This document shows positions 50,178-59,600 of a stretch of 64,000 bases of DNA, in pieces. This DNA is from an uncultured Prevotella sp. GTDB lineage: Bacteria > Bacteroidota > Bacteroidia > Bacteroidales > Bacteroidaceae. Numbering within the stretch: position 1 is the stretch's first letter; each line of letters starts with the position of its first letter. Both the position numbers and the translations under genes were made by a program. The DNA lies in contig ONAK01000001.1 in NCBI GenBank assembly GCA_900315765.1, forward strand, positions 1-64,000, in the 5' to 3' direction. The notes beneath the pieces were generated by a model. That model was not told where the DNA came from, did not search any database, and saw nothing but the letters and a program-made list of their open reading frames with translations.

Positions 50178-52088
50178 ATGGGAAAACCATTTAAGGGAGA
50201 GCTGAAAAAGCTTTCTGAAACCATTCGATGGGCTGAGCAACAAGATGTGACGCGTCTTGCACGGTTTCTGTTTGCAGAGAACAAGCAGATACCTCTGGTG
50301 TGCATTGGCTCTGGCGGTTCGCTCAGTGCTTGCCATTATGCAGCCCAGCTCTATCAGCAGCGCAACGGTGTGCTGGCACAGGCGATGACCCCACTTCAGT
50401 TGATGTATGCAGGACATAATATTATCCGTAGTAGCAAACTGCTTTTCCTTAGTGCCAGTGGAAAGAACAAAGATATACTGAATGCCATCAAGTATGGCAT
50501 AAAGTATAACGAGACAGACATGATGAGCCTGACCCTCCGCAAGAACAATCCTATCGAAGAACTTCTGGAACAGCACCCCAAGGTACAGCGTTGGTGCGAG
50601 GACATTCCTAGTGAGAAAGATGGCTTCTTAGCCACAAATTCGTTGGTTGCTACGTTCACGCTGCTCTGCAAAGCGGCAGGTTACATGGTTCAAGATTCAA
50701 GTTTGAATCTGCATGACACTTTGAACTTTGAGCTGGCCACAAGGCCATTGAACCTTGAACTGTCCTCCATCCAGAACTTCATTGTTCTCTATGGTGCAGT
50801 AGGTGAGGCAGTGGCATGGGATATTGAATCCAAACTCACAGAGGCAGCTTTAGGTTCAGCCCTGTTGAGCGACTACCGCAACTTCGGTCATGGCCGTCAC
50901 CATTGGTTCGACAAGCGGGGAGAGAACTCATGCATCATTGCACTGGTCACGCCCGTTGAAAAAGATTTGGCACAAAAAACCATCGGTTGCCTGCCTAAGA
51001 AAATACCTGTTATCTATATAGAAACAGAACTGGAAACGCCAGCAGCATCCATCGATATGCTGTTGAAGGCATTCCGCTTTGTCAACAACTTGGGCGAAGC
51101 CCGTAGCATAGACCCCGGCAAACCCGGAGTGCCAGGGTATGGCCGTGTGCTGTACAATCTGGACTATTTCAAGTTGACCAACCGCATCCTTCCCTCAGAA
51201 AAGACACTCGAAGCGGCTGTTCTCCGCAAATTGGGTCTTGCTGGAAAGGATAATGCCCCGTTGTGGAATCATTACAGCGATGCATGTAAGCGTTTTGTGC
51301 GTCTGCTGAACAGGGGCAAATTTTCCACCGTAGCCTTCGACTACGATGGTACTCTCTCTCCCTCCGACCATACAAGCCGTTACACAAAGGGGTTGTGTCC
51401 TGAAATCACGAATGCTTTGCTACCGATCTTGGAAAACGGAGCGCAGATTGTGGTGGCTACAGGCCGTGGAAAGTCAGTAGGCGAATCTTTCATGAACACC
51501 ATCGATTGCAAGTATTGGCCACAAATCAAGGTGGGCTACTACAACGGTGCTTGCCTCTTAGCATTAGGCGATGAGGCAAAGCTGGAAGAATGGAAGAACC
51601 AGCCTTTCGACAGTGAACTTAAAGCGCTGGAGGATGAACTGAAACAAAGACTCCCTAAGGGCTGTGTGGACTACAAATTTGAAGAGCGCAGCCTTCAACT
51701 GTCCATTGAGGGAGAAATGACCCAGACGGAATCACTACTGGTTTATGAGACCTGCCGTGAAATCATCTGGGACAAGCAGATGAAAGGCATCCGTGTTTGG
51801 CGCAGCAGTCACAGCATGGATATTGTGGTTTTCCGTGAAGTGAGCAAACTACGAGTAATAGAAGATCCAGATCACACCTTGTGTATTGGTGATTATGGAA
51901 CCGTGGAAGGCAATGACTATGAAATGCTGACCAGTAAGTTTTCATTGAGCGTTGACCGTGTATCAAAGAATGCAAAGAGTTGTTGGAACATTGCCCCGTC
52001 AGGTATGAAGGGACTTGATGCAACCCTCTATTACCTAAGCCGCATGAAGGCAATCGAAGGGAAGATAACGTGTAAGTTTAGCGTATGA
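50178..52088 (+). CDS. SIS domain - HAD hydrolase fusion protein
   Basis: A 636-residue two-part protein. The N-terminal 370 residues form a sugar-isomerase (SIS) region: GSGGSLSACHYAA (44-56), LLFLSASGKNKD, and a second SIS-like half with DYRNFGHGRHHWFD. The C-terminal part from about residue 385 is a HAD-type phosphatase: FDYDGTLSPSD with the nucleophile Asp, VVATGRGKS, and a late CIGDYGTVEGND acidic motif. The fusion suggests isomerisation and dephosphorylation of one sugar phosphate. ATG at 50178 lies after the promoter; upstream in-frame starts (50100, 50145) are less likely. The next gene overlaps by 4 bases. Confidence 0.85.
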   Translation: MGKPFKGELKKLSETIRWAEQQDVTRLARFLFAENKQIPLVCIGSGGSLSACHYAAQLYQQRNGVLAQAMTPLQLMYAGHNIIRSSKLLFLSASGKNKDILNAIKYGIKYNETDMMSLTLRKNNPIEELLEQHPKVQRWCEDIPSEKDGFLATNSLVATFTLLCKAAGYMVQDSSLNLHDTLNFELATRPLNLELSSIQNFIVLYGAVGEAVAWDIESKLTEAALGSALLSDYRNFGHGRHHWFDKRGENSCIIALVTPVEKDLAQKTIGCLPKKIPVIYIETELETPAASIDMLLKAFRFVNNLGEARSIDPGKPGVPGYGRVLYNLDYFKLTNRILPSEKTLEAAVLRKLGLAGKDNAPLWNHYSDACKRFVRLLNRGKFSTVAFDYDGTLSPSDHTSRYTKGLCPEITNALLPILENGAQIVVATGRGKSVGESFMNTIDCKYWPQIKVGYYNGACLLALGDEAKLEEWKNQPFDSELKALEDELKQRLPKGCVDYKFEERSLQLSIEGEMTQTESLLVYETCREIIWDKQMKGIRVWRSSHSMDIVVFREVSKLRVIEDPDHTLCIGDYGTVEGNDYEMLTSKFSLSVDRVSKNAKSCWNIAPSGMKGLDATLYYLSRMKAIEGKITCKFSV

Positions 52089-53218
52089 ATGACAATCTTG
52101 CAGTTTCATTGTTAGCAAAGGTCACAAAGTGGGATGACAAGCGCCTTAGCAAGGAGCTTCCTAAGTTGTCCTTCATGGCCAGGACGAAATATGATTCCTA
52201 TAGCCAGTTTGACCCTGGCTTCAGGTTTATGTCGAGTTTTGCCCAGTGGATGTCACAATTTGACAAGGAGGATGTGGAGACTATCTATTCCGCCTTCAAT
52301 AAGCACTTGACATTTATATCCTCTGAGCAAATCAAGTATCTTGTGGACTTGATGTATAGCTCAAAAATAAAACCGTTCATCAGAGACCTCTCCGCAAGCA
52401 AGGCGGGATTGTCCAGATACCAGTTGAACAAGATTGAGAACTCACAGGAATACAAGATCCAGAAGCGTCTCTCTTTAGTAGTGGGTTTGAGCGATGGTTC
52501 GCACATAGATATTCTCAGACGTACGGCAGGTTTCAGCAATGAGCAGGTACTCCCAATGTACTATCCCAATCAGGAGAAATTGCAGGATATGTATGATGAA
52601 CTGCGTAAGGACAATTTGCTTAAAGGAACCAATAGGAATCTGTTTGAGTCTTTGTTTCTAGTGGATGACTTCACCGCGAGCGGAACCAGTTTTGCCAGAA
52701 AGGAAGACAACAAGTTCAAAGGTAAAATCATAAAAGTCTTGAGAGGTATGAAACCCAAGGAAGCAGGCTCTGAAGGATCGGCTGATGATGAGTCAAAAGA
52801 ACTTTCCGACCTTTTCGTGAAAGGTCAAGTCAAGGTCAGCGTCCTTTTCTGTGTGGCTACAGAGGAGGCCATAACGAATATCAAGCGTGAAGTGGGAAAA
52901 TATCTATCTGACAACGGCATGAATGACCTGATACAGTTCAATGTGGACTGTGTCCAGCTAATTAAGACGGAAGAGATAAATCTTATCAAGACCCATCCTG
53001 GCCTCAAGAATGTACTGAAAAAAGACAAGTACTACGACTGGTCATCTATACTGACCGACAGTTACCGAAAAGGCAAACACGATGAACCCTACTGGGGCTT
53101 TAACGAGTGTAGCCTATTGCTGGTGCTATCCCACAACACACCAAACAATACTATGCCCGTAATATGGGAAGATACAAGTAAATTCAGGGGGCTATTCCCA
53201 CGTATAAGCAGACATTGA
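52085..53218 (+). CDS. phosphoribosyltransferase-like protein
   Basis: A 377-residue protein with the PRPP-binding signature VDDFTASGTS at 193-202, preceded by strand-like SLVVGLSDGSHIDIL, as in type I PRTases. Extra N- and C-terminal regions are unlike housekeeping PRTases and resemble PRTase-like proteins predicted in bacterial conflict systems. It overlaps the SIS-HAD gene (ATGA) and precedes the ATPase by one base. A role in making or attacking a nucleotide-like molecule is inferred. Confidence 0.78.
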   Translation: MNDNLAVSLLAKVTKWDDKRLSKELPKLSFMARTKYDSYSQFDPGFRFMSSFAQWMSQFDKEDVETIYSAFNKHLTFISSEQIKYLVDLMYSSKIKPFIRDLSASKAGLSRYQLNKIENSQEYKIQKRLSLVVGLSDGSHIDILRRTAGFSNEQVLPMYYPNQEKLQDMYDELRKDNLLKGTNRNLFESLFLVDDFTASGTSFARKEDNKFKGKIIKVLRGMKPKEAGSEGSADDESKELSDLFVKGQVKVSVLFCVATEEAITNIKREVGKYLSDNGMNDLIQFNVDCVQLIKTEEINLIKTHPGLKNVLKKDKYYDWSSILTDSYRKGKHDEPYWGFNECSLLLVLSHNTPNNTMPVIWEDTSKFRGLFPRISRH

Positions 53219-53219
53219 T

Positions 53220-55091
53220 ATGGATAGACCATCAAATCCTTTTGCACTGCGCACTACCGAGAATATCGATTCTGACGAGCTGTTTCTGAAGTTGTTCTCC
53301 ACAGAACCTATGAGGAAACTGCAAAAACAGAACGATGAAGGTAAGTTGTGGCATTTCGTGACGTTTATCCAAAGCCCTCCGGGATTTGGAAAGACCTCCC
53401 TGTTGCGTATTTTCTATCCCACCGTCTTGAAGAAGATTGTGAGTCACAACAAGGAAACGAGGGATGTGTTTGAGGCATTGAACAAACTGAATGTCAAGGA
53501 CAAGAACAGAATCAAACGCTGCGCTGTTTATCTGTTGACACGAAGCGACTACGCCCTAATTGATGACGAGGAGATGTACTCCAGGGCTGAGCAAACTTCC
53601 CTGTTCCTGGCATTGCTCAATGTGCGCTTTGTGATAGCCACCATTAAAACGTTGATGAGGTTAACGGGAGTGGGCTCTGAAGACTTATATAAGATAGCGT
53701 ACACGCCACAGGATGCCAACATTCTGGATGCTGAACTGGATTTCCCAAGAACAAGATGCAGTTGCAAAGACCTACTGGACTGGGCTTCGGAGAAAGAAAA
53801 AGAGATATACAAAGCCATCAACTCTTTTGAGCGAGAGGGGAACAGTGTGTTCTCCTGTTCGTCGCTGTTTGTGCTGCCGTTGATGAATGCACAGTGGTTT
53901 TCCTATCCGGGTCATACTCTTTGTGATGAATTCATTTTCCAACTTGACGATGCCCATAAGTTGACAAAAGAACAGCGCAGTACTCTTGAAAAAGTATGCG
54001 TTGAAACGCGATTGAACGTCACTTTCTGGATTGCAGAGAGGTTGGACAACCTGGTGTCAAGCGAACTGCTGGAAACTGACAAGCAGGAACGGGACTACCA
54101 AGTCATAGAGTTGGACAAGTATAAGGATAAAAAATCTATCGAGTTCGAAAAGATGGTCAAATTGATTGCCAATAGGAGATCAACATACGCTATGGCAGAC
54201 ATAGACTTGATGATGCTTTTGGCCAATAGTGATGAAGGGGAGTGGGAACAGAAATATCGGGCTGGAGCTCAGAAATATTTGCATAAACTCTCCACCAATC
54301 CAGAAATACGATCATACGAAAACCTTATCAAAGCCGTAGAGTCAATAACGGATGTAAAGGAGCGGGCTTATAACGCCAGAGCACTTTTGATGTTTGCTAA
54401 CCGCAAGACCGAAGTGGTTGAGACCATGCGCCTATTCCCGTATGAGCCGGAGGAGATTAACTCCCTGTTGGGTGAAACCTTGAAGGCTACAGAAGAGATA
54501 CTGCCTGCGGAATTGGGGTTGCCTAAGTATTATGGTGAGAAGACGCTTATCAATGTGGCCAATGTGAACGTTGAGCAGTTCCTCGACTTCTCGTCAGCCT
54601 TGTTCAGCCGTATTACAGCGAAGAAGATAACGAGCCCTACGGATTACTCGCTGACGGCAAAGGAACAAGATGAGGTGATCAGGGATAAGGCCGCTGAGTA
54701 TTTTGCCAGAATAGAGAAGATGCCACGTGGCGACGAAATGAAAGTCTTTCTGCTGAGGATGATTGACTTCTGTAAGAAGCAGACTTTTACAGATAGTTAT
54801 TCATATAGGACTGTCAGCGGCTTTGCCGTGAATGATGACTTTGGAACGCGGCGGCAGAAAAAAAATGTGCCTTGGCATAAAGACCCTGAAAATGCGCAGT
54901 TGATAGATTTGTTGAGAACTTGTGTGGCCTACAACCTTCTGACATTAAGACTTGATGAACTACAGGGGAAGAAGGGGCAGTTGTGGTCGGTGTTCTATTT
55001 GAACCGTGCATTATGTGTATATGCAGGCATCCCGTTGAACTACGGAGGCTGGCGTAAGTTGAAAGTTGATCAGATTAAATCCTGGTTATAA
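53220..55091 (+). CDS. P-loop ATPase (ORC/STAND-like)
   Basis: A 623-residue ATPase: Walker A SPPGFGKTS (52-60), a Walker B-like FIFQLDDAH (about 237-245) and a sensor-like VTFWIAERLD following. The C-terminal half is helical without recognised domain. The arrangement resembles ORC/CDC6- or STAND-type regulatory ATPases of defence islands. It starts one base after the PRTase-like gene and ends 14 bases before the next gene, inside one operon. It could be the switch or sensor of the module. Confidence 0.78.
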   Translation: MDRPSNPFALRTTENIDSDELFLKLFSTEPMRKLQKQNDEGKLWHFVTFIQSPPGFGKTSLLRIFYPTVLKKIVSHNKETRDVFEALNKLNVKDKNRIKRCAVYLLTRSDYALIDDEEMYSRAEQTSLFLALLNVRFVIATIKTLMRLTGVGSEDLYKIAYTPQDANILDAELDFPRTRCSCKDLLDWASEKEKEIYKAINSFEREGNSVFSCSSLFVLPLMNAQWFSYPGHTLCDEFIFQLDDAHKLTKEQRSTLEKVCVETRLNVTFWIAERLDNLVSSELLETDKQERDYQVIELDKYKDKKSIEFEKMVKLIANRRSTYAMADIDLMMLLANSDEGEWEQKYRAGAQKYLHKLSTNPEIRSYENLIKAVESITDVKERAYNARALLMFANRKTEVVETMRLFPYEPEEINSLLGETLKATEEILPAELGLPKYYGEKTLINVANVNVEQFLDFSSALFSRITAKKITSPTDYSLTAKEQDEVIRDKAAEYFARIEKMPRGDEMKVFLLRMIDFCKKQTFTDSYSYRTVSGFAVNDDFGTRRQKKNVPWHKDPENAQLIDLLRTCVAYNLLTLRLDELQGKKGQLWSVFYLNRALCVYAGIPLNYGGWRKLKVDQIKSWL

Positions 55092-55105
55092 AGAAAGAGT
55101 GAGTT

Positions 55106-56188
55106 ATGAAGTGGAATTCTTATATGTTCTTTCAGCAGGAAGAAGTCTCCGATTTTTGGAAGAGTTACTATGCCCAAAGAAACGCTAAGTTGCTGTTCGT
55201 GATGGGAAAAGGCTTTGACCCCAGGATGAACAATACTTTGAAGAAGATCTTTGAGGATTTGGCCTACCAGTCTTTGGATTGCTTGGCTGTTGACTTTCCA
55301 GCACAGGAAGAAACGGACGGAGATGAATTCTATAAGTTGAATGTGGCAGAGTTTGAGGCACTGATGAATGAAAAGGGCGTATTCTATCAGACGATAACCA
55401 TTGACGCAAAGCTCTCATGGGATAACCGTATCAAGAGTATGCTCAGGCAATTGAACCAAATTACATATACGGCTTATACTGATATAATCTTGGATGTCAG
55501 TGCTATCCCCTGTGCGTATTATTACAATATCGCCAAGTTGCTCTATGACAAGACACAGTATGACCAGGCCAATTTCTTCATCACCGTGTCGGAGAATGTG
55601 GAGATAGATAAGTTGATCAAAAAGAAATATAACGAAGAAACGATAACTCCTCTATACAATTTCAGGGCATCCTACGGTATGGAGTCGGTTTTCAACCCCA
55701 TCAATATCTTTGTTCCGCTGATGGGTGAAGACAAAAAGGAACATCTGAAACTAGTGTATGACACATTCCATCCCAAAGAGGTTTGCCCTGTTTTGCCTTT
55801 CCCGTCGAAAGAGCCTGGACGTTCAGACCAATTGCTGTGGGAGTATAATGATTTCCTGACAGATACCCTGAAAGTGGAGCCGCAAAACCTACTATATGCG
55901 CCAGAGCGTGACCCGTTCGAGTTGTACAATCGACTGGAAAAATTGATGCAAGACTACAAAGATACGTTGAAACTGATTGACGGACAAATATGTTTCGGAT
56001 TCGCTTTGTTGACGAGTAAACTTTTGGCTCTTGGAGTGCTGCTGATAGGGCTGAAGTATGAGGACGAGGTTCAGGTTTATAATGTGAACTCTTCAAAGTA
56101 TGATATTGCAGACAAGAAGAAGATTATTGAGGCGAATGAACATAGCGAACCTTTTTTGATGTGGATAAATGGTGAGCCATATGTGTAG
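55106..56188 (+). CDS. unknown protein with GKGFDPR motif
   Basis: A 360-residue protein. LLFVMGKGFDPRMN at about 29-42 looks like a Rossmann-type beta-strand and Gly loop; later LDVSAIPCAYYYNI and SYGMESVFNPIN are also strand-helix-like. No family recognised. It has the same transcription direction and tight spacing as the three genes before it, so it is part of the same module. A nucleotide- or sugar-binding enzyme is plausible but unproven. Confidence 0.7.
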   Translation: MKWNSYMFFQQEEVSDFWKSYYAQRNAKLLFVMGKGFDPRMNNTLKKIFEDLAYQSLDCLAVDFPAQEETDGDEFYKLNVAEFEALMNEKGVFYQTITIDAKLSWDNRIKSMLRQLNQITYTAYTDIILDVSAIPCAYYYNIAKLLYDKTQYDQANFFITVSENVEIDKLIKKKYNEETITPLYNFRASYGMESVFNPINIFVPLMGEDKKEHLKLVYDTFHPKEVCPVLPFPSKEPGRSDQLLWEYNDFLTDTLKVEPQNLLYAPERDPFELYNRLEKLMQDYKDTLKLIDGQICFGFALLTSKLLALGVLLIGLKYEDEVQVYNVNSSKYDIADKKKIIEANEHSEPFLMWINGEPYV

Positions 56189-56271
56189 TGTATAGGTGTC
56201 GTACAATGAAAATTGATGCTGGTCAATAAAATAAGTCAGAATACAATAATAAAAAAAGTTTTTGTTTTTTA

Positions 56272-56304
56272 TTTGCGCAGTTAGACAAAAAATGTCTATC
56301 TTTG
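56272..56304 (+). promoter_or_regulatory. promoter of the AbiE pair
   Basis: TTTG (56272-56275), 21 bases, TATCTTTG (56297-56304): consensus promoter within the module, 24 bases before AbiEi. Confidence 0.85.
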
Positions 56305-56328
56305 CAAACGAAATAGTGAATTCAAAAA

Positions 56329-57135
56329 ATGGCGAGCATAGCAAGCTGGATATATGATAAGCCGCTTAGAGGCAATTACACCTTCACACACGATGAGGTG
56401 GCGCAGGCATTCCCTGACACGAGTTCCGGCAGCATTGCACGGGCACTGACCAGGGAGGTGAGCAAGGGACGGATTATGTCGCCCCTACGCGGCTTCTACG
56501 TCATAGTGCCGGATGAGTATGTGCTACGCGGGGCTGTGCCGCAGTCGTTTTACTTGGACGACATGATGCACCACCTGGGACGCAAATACTATGTGGCTCT
56601 GCTGAGTGCGGCAAGCTATCACGGAGCTTCACATCAGGTGCCGCTGCGGTTCAGCGTGATGATAGAGCCTCCCGCCATGCGTGACAAGAAGGGAGAGAAG
56701 TACCTTACGCATTATTTCTGCAAGAGCCATATTCCTGAGGCATACGTGGAGAGACGACAGACGCGGACGGGCTACATTAACGTGTCGTGTCCTGAACTGA
56801 CGGCAGTGGATTTGCTGACGTATCAGGCTAAGACAGGCAGCGTTTCGCGGGCAGCCACTGTTCTGGCTGAACTGGCAGAGAAACTGGATTTCGGGCGTTT
56901 GGCGGCTGACTTCGTGAAGGAGGTGCCGGTAACCAGTCTGCAGCGTCTGGGCTATATTCTGGACGAGGTGCTGGAAGAAGGGGAAGTGGCAGAGTCAGTG
57001 TACAGTCTGTTGAAGTGTTCCGGGTTCGTGCTCCAGTATGCGCCTTTAAAGGCAGGAAAGAGCAGCGAGGGGTGCGAAAGGAACGCCAAGTGGAGAATTA
57101 TTGTGAACGAAACCATCGAGATTGACGAGTTATGA
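56329..57135 (+). CDS. abiEi: AbiEi family antitoxin
   Basis: A 268-residue protein with an N-terminal winged helix (YTFTHDEVAQAFPDTSSGSIARALTREVSKGRIMSPLRGFYVIVP) and the AbiEi C-terminal region (GRKYYVALLSAASYHGASHQVP, CPELTAVDLLTYQAKTGS). AbiEi antitoxins repress their operon and neutralise the AbiEii toxin. It overlaps the toxin gene by 4 bases. Higher in GC than the AT-rich surroundings. Confidence 0.9.
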   Translation: MASIASWIYDKPLRGNYTFTHDEVAQAFPDTSSGSIARALTREVSKGRIMSPLRGFYVIVPDEYVLRGAVPQSFYLDDMMHHLGRKYYVALLSAASYHGASHQVPLRFSVMIEPPAMRDKKGEKYLTHYFCKSHIPEAYVERRQTRTGYINVSCPELTAVDLLTYQAKTGSVSRAATVLAELAEKLDFGRLAADFVKEVPVTSLQRLGYILDEVLEEGEVAESVYSLLKCSGFVLQYAPLKAGKSSEGCERNAKWRIIVNETIEIDEL

Positions 57136-57935
57136 TACCAGAGCGATATATTACGGAATGGAGTGAGCAGGCCCCGTGGGTGGTGAATAAATTCATCGAA
57201 CAGGATTTGATAGTCTGCCGTGCGTTAGTATCTATTTATAGCGATGCATTTCTTGCGGAGCATCTGGCGTTCAGAGGCGGCACGGCATTGGGTAAGTTGT
57301 ATCTGAAGCCACAGCCCAGATACTCGGAGGACATCGACTTGGTGCAAGTGAAGGCAGAACCCATCAAAGAGACTATAGACCATCTAAGGGACGCGCTGGC
57401 TTGGCTGGGCGAGCCAGTGGTGAAGCAAAAGAAGCACAACAATACGCTGGTATTCAAGGTGCAGCCGACGGATATGGATGCGGGGGAGATTCACTTGAAG
57501 GTGGAGATTAACTGCAAGGAGCATTTCTCGGTATATCCGATGGTTAGGGTACCTTTTGCGGTGAATAGTTCGTGGTTCAAAGGTGCTTGCGACGTGCTGA
57601 CCTATGAATTGGCAGAGCTGACAGGAACGAAACTGAGGGCTATGTATCAGCGGAGAAAAGGACGTGATTTGTTTGACCTGTGGGAGATACTGTCAATGCA
57701 CCCCGAATTGGATAAAGAGAAAGTGATGGAGAGCTATGAGCGGTATCTGGGTTTTACAGCGTCTCACTTGCCAACATACAAAGAGTTTTTGTTGAATATG
57801 GACGGGAAGCTACAGGATGAGGAATTCTTGACGGACACGGAAATGATTCTTGGGCCACAGGTGGAGTATGACCCTCAGGTGGCGTGGGAAAAGGTGAAAG
57901 CGGAATTGGTGGAGAGACTTAATCCTGAAGTATGA
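57132..57935 (+). CDS. abiEii: AbiEii/AbiGii family nucleotidyltransferase toxin
   Basis: A 267-residue nucleotidyltransferase: FRGGTALGKLYL (48-59) and SEDIDLV (65-71) give the GG/GS and DxD-type motifs of the AbiEii family, followed by a conserved TYELAELTGTKLRAMYQRRKGRDLFDLWE segment. Type IV toxins of this class modify tRNA ends with nucleotides and block growth during phage infection. Paired with AbiEi directly upstream. A PfkB-type gene follows after 18 bases. Confidence 0.92.
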   Translation: MIPERYITEWSEQAPWVVNKFIEQDLIVCRALVSIYSDAFLAEHLAFRGGTALGKLYLKPQPRYSEDIDLVQVKAEPIKETIDHLRDALAWLGEPVVKQKKHNNTLVFKVQPTDMDAGEIHLKVEINCKEHFSVYPMVRVPFAVNSSWFKGACDVLTYELAELTGTKLRAMYQRRKGRDLFDLWEILSMHPELDKEKVMESYERYLGFTASHLPTYKEFLLNMDGKLQDEEFLTDTEMILGPQVEYDPQVAWEKVKAELVERLNPEV

Positions 57936-57952
57936 ATATTGATACTTGAAAC

Positions 57953-58849
57953 ATGGAACTTGAAACAAATAATATCATAGTAGGTGCAGGCCTGATCAGT
58001 CTGGATGTGTTGATTTGGGAAGGAAACCGCATCCCTGTGTCATTTTATGTGGGTGGCACATGCGGTAATGTGATGATGATCCTCTCCCATATGGGTTGGG
58101 ATGCCTATCCCATAGCCCGTCTAGATGGCACGAAAGACGGGGTGAGAGTGTTGGATGACATGAAAAAGCACCGTGTACATACTGATTTTATTTCTACCCA
58201 AGACGGTAAGACACCGGTGATCGTGCAGCGTAACTTCATTAATAAGGATGGTGTTCCCACACACAAGTTTGAATCGCGCAACAATATCGGGCGGTTCTAT
58301 CTGGACTTCAAGTCGCTGACACTGAAACAGGCGAATGAGGTGATTGAGAGAATAGACTTTGTGCCAAAGGTATTCTTCTTTGACAGGGTTTCACCCGCCA
58401 TCTTGAAGCTAGCCAGTACATTTAAGGAAAAGGGGGCGGTGATATTTTTTGAGCCTTCCAGCAGAGGAGGTAATGTCTTCCTATTCAACAAATGTGTTGA
58501 GGTATCTGATATAGTCAAGTTCTCGGAACAGAGGATAAAAGACATTAACCAGTTTAAAGACTATAAGGATAAGCTGTTTATCCAGACGCAAGGGGCAAAG
58601 GGTTTGAACTACCGCTTGAGTGGCGATTGGAAGCACTTGGAACCTGTTGCAAATAAAAAAGTGGTGGATACCGCTGGTGCTGGTGATTGGACAGCGGCTG
58701 CTTTGATTAATAATTTGTTCAAAGACAAAGTAATGTTTGGAATATGCGATCTCTTAGAATCAGATTTGGAAACAGCTCTGAAAGAAGCGCAGAAAGTAGG
58801 TGCTGAGAGTTGCTCTTATGAAGGGGCGCGTGGCATGATGCAGCAATGA
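57953..58849 (+). CDS. PfkB family carbohydrate kinase
   Basis: A 298-residue sugar/nucleoside kinase of the ribokinase family: GGTCGNVMMILSHMGWDAYPIARLG-like N-terminal region (GGTCGN about residues 34-39) and the DTAGAGDWTAA motif near 239-249 with the catalytic Asp. Its place at the end of a unit with SIS, HAD and PRTase proteins fits a sugar-phosphate or nucleotide pathway. The substrate is unknown. It would be transcribed from the AbiE promoter or by read-through from the module. Confidence 0.88.
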   Translation: MELETNNIIVGAGLISLDVLIWEGNRIPVSFYVGGTCGNVMMILSHMGWDAYPIARLDGTKDGVRVLDDMKKHRVHTDFISTQDGKTPVIVQRNFINKDGVPTHKFESRNNIGRFYLDFKSLTLKQANEVIERIDFVPKVFFFDRVSPAILKLASTFKEKGAVIFFEPSSRGGNVFLFNKCVEVSDIVKFSEQRIKDINQFKDYKDKLFIQTQGAKGLNYRLSGDWKHLEPVANKKVVDTAGAGDWTAAALINNLFKDKVMFGICDLLESDLETALKEAQKVGAESCSYEGARGMMQQ

Positions 58850-58979
58850 AACAACTAAAGAACAGAGATATTTTAAAACGTTAATCTTTATATATCTTCA
58901 CTTCTTCAAAATTCACAAAAGCACTTTTCTGCCGTTTAAATTATAATTAGCTGACACATTATAAGTTGCAATTCTCTGG

Positions 58980-59285
58980 TTATATTTCCTTATGCTCATA
59001 GGTCTTGAGCACTTTTTCAATATCTGATTCCTTATAGAGAATGTTACCTTTCATACGGATATAAGGTAAGATGCCGTCGTTACGGTAATCACGCAACGCT
59101 CTTGGACTGACGCGGAGGACTGTTGCCAGCTCCCCATCCGTCATCAGCCGTTCACCATGAAGGACAAGCTTATAATCATCCATTAACCTATTTGCTTTTC
59201 GGCTAGCCTTGCGCAGTGACTCCAAAGTCTCTGCTATCAAATCATCTTTGATTGTGAGTATTCTTTCTTCCATTTCCCTATACAT
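58980..59285 (-). CDS. helix-turn-helix protein, excisionase-like (minus pair, distal)
   Basis: A 101-residue protein with a C-terminal MerR/excisionase-type HTH (MTDGELATVLRVSPRALRDYRNDGILPYIRMKGNILYKESDIEKVL). Two closely spaced start codons (59285, 59273). It follows the other minus-strand HTH gene by 3 bases. Such pairs are typical of Bacteroidetes elements and control excision or transfer. The C-terminal half is similar to the plus-strand protein at 60152. Confidence 0.8.
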   Translation of the reverse strand: MYREMEERILTIKDDLIAETLESLRKASRKANRLMDDYKLVLHGERLMTDGELATVLRVSPRALRDYRNDGILPYIRMKGNILYKESDIEKVLKTYEHKEI

Positions 59286-59288
59286 TAA

Positions 59289-59576
59289 TTATATATTATG
59301 ATACTTGCCCGACTGACGGATAACCAACTCCACCTCTTCAGGACGGTAGTAGAACTTTCTTCCCAACTGAGCGTAGCATATTTTATGCTTGCTACGCAGA
59401 GTCTGCAATGACCGTTGACTGATCTTGAGGATAGCACAAACTTCCTCACCGGTTAGCCATTTTTGGAAACGCTTGTCCTGACACTTGCGGGAAAGCGTTT
59501 CCACCCGCTGAGCCAGTTGGCGTGCCTCAGACAGCAACTGCTCAAACGCATTCTTTTCCAATATTACTATATCCAT
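59289..59576 (-). CDS. helix-turn-helix protein, excisionase-like (minus pair, proximal)
   Basis: A 95-residue protein: N-terminal coiled coil, then HTH (WLTGEEVCAILKISQRSLQTLRSKHKICYAQLGRKFYYRPEEVELVI), close in pattern to the helix_turn_helix_17 excisionases. Divergent from the plus-strand pair at 59793-60571 and so placed to share an operator region. Likely a directionality factor or regulator of the element. Confidence 0.82.
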   Translation of the reverse strand: MDIVILEKNAFEQLLSEARQLAQRVETLSRKCQDKRFQKWLTGEEVCAILKISQRSLQTLRSKHKICYAQLGRKFYYRPEEVELVIRQSGKYHNI

Positions 59577-59600
59577 GTTCTTATATCAATCTGGTTCAAA

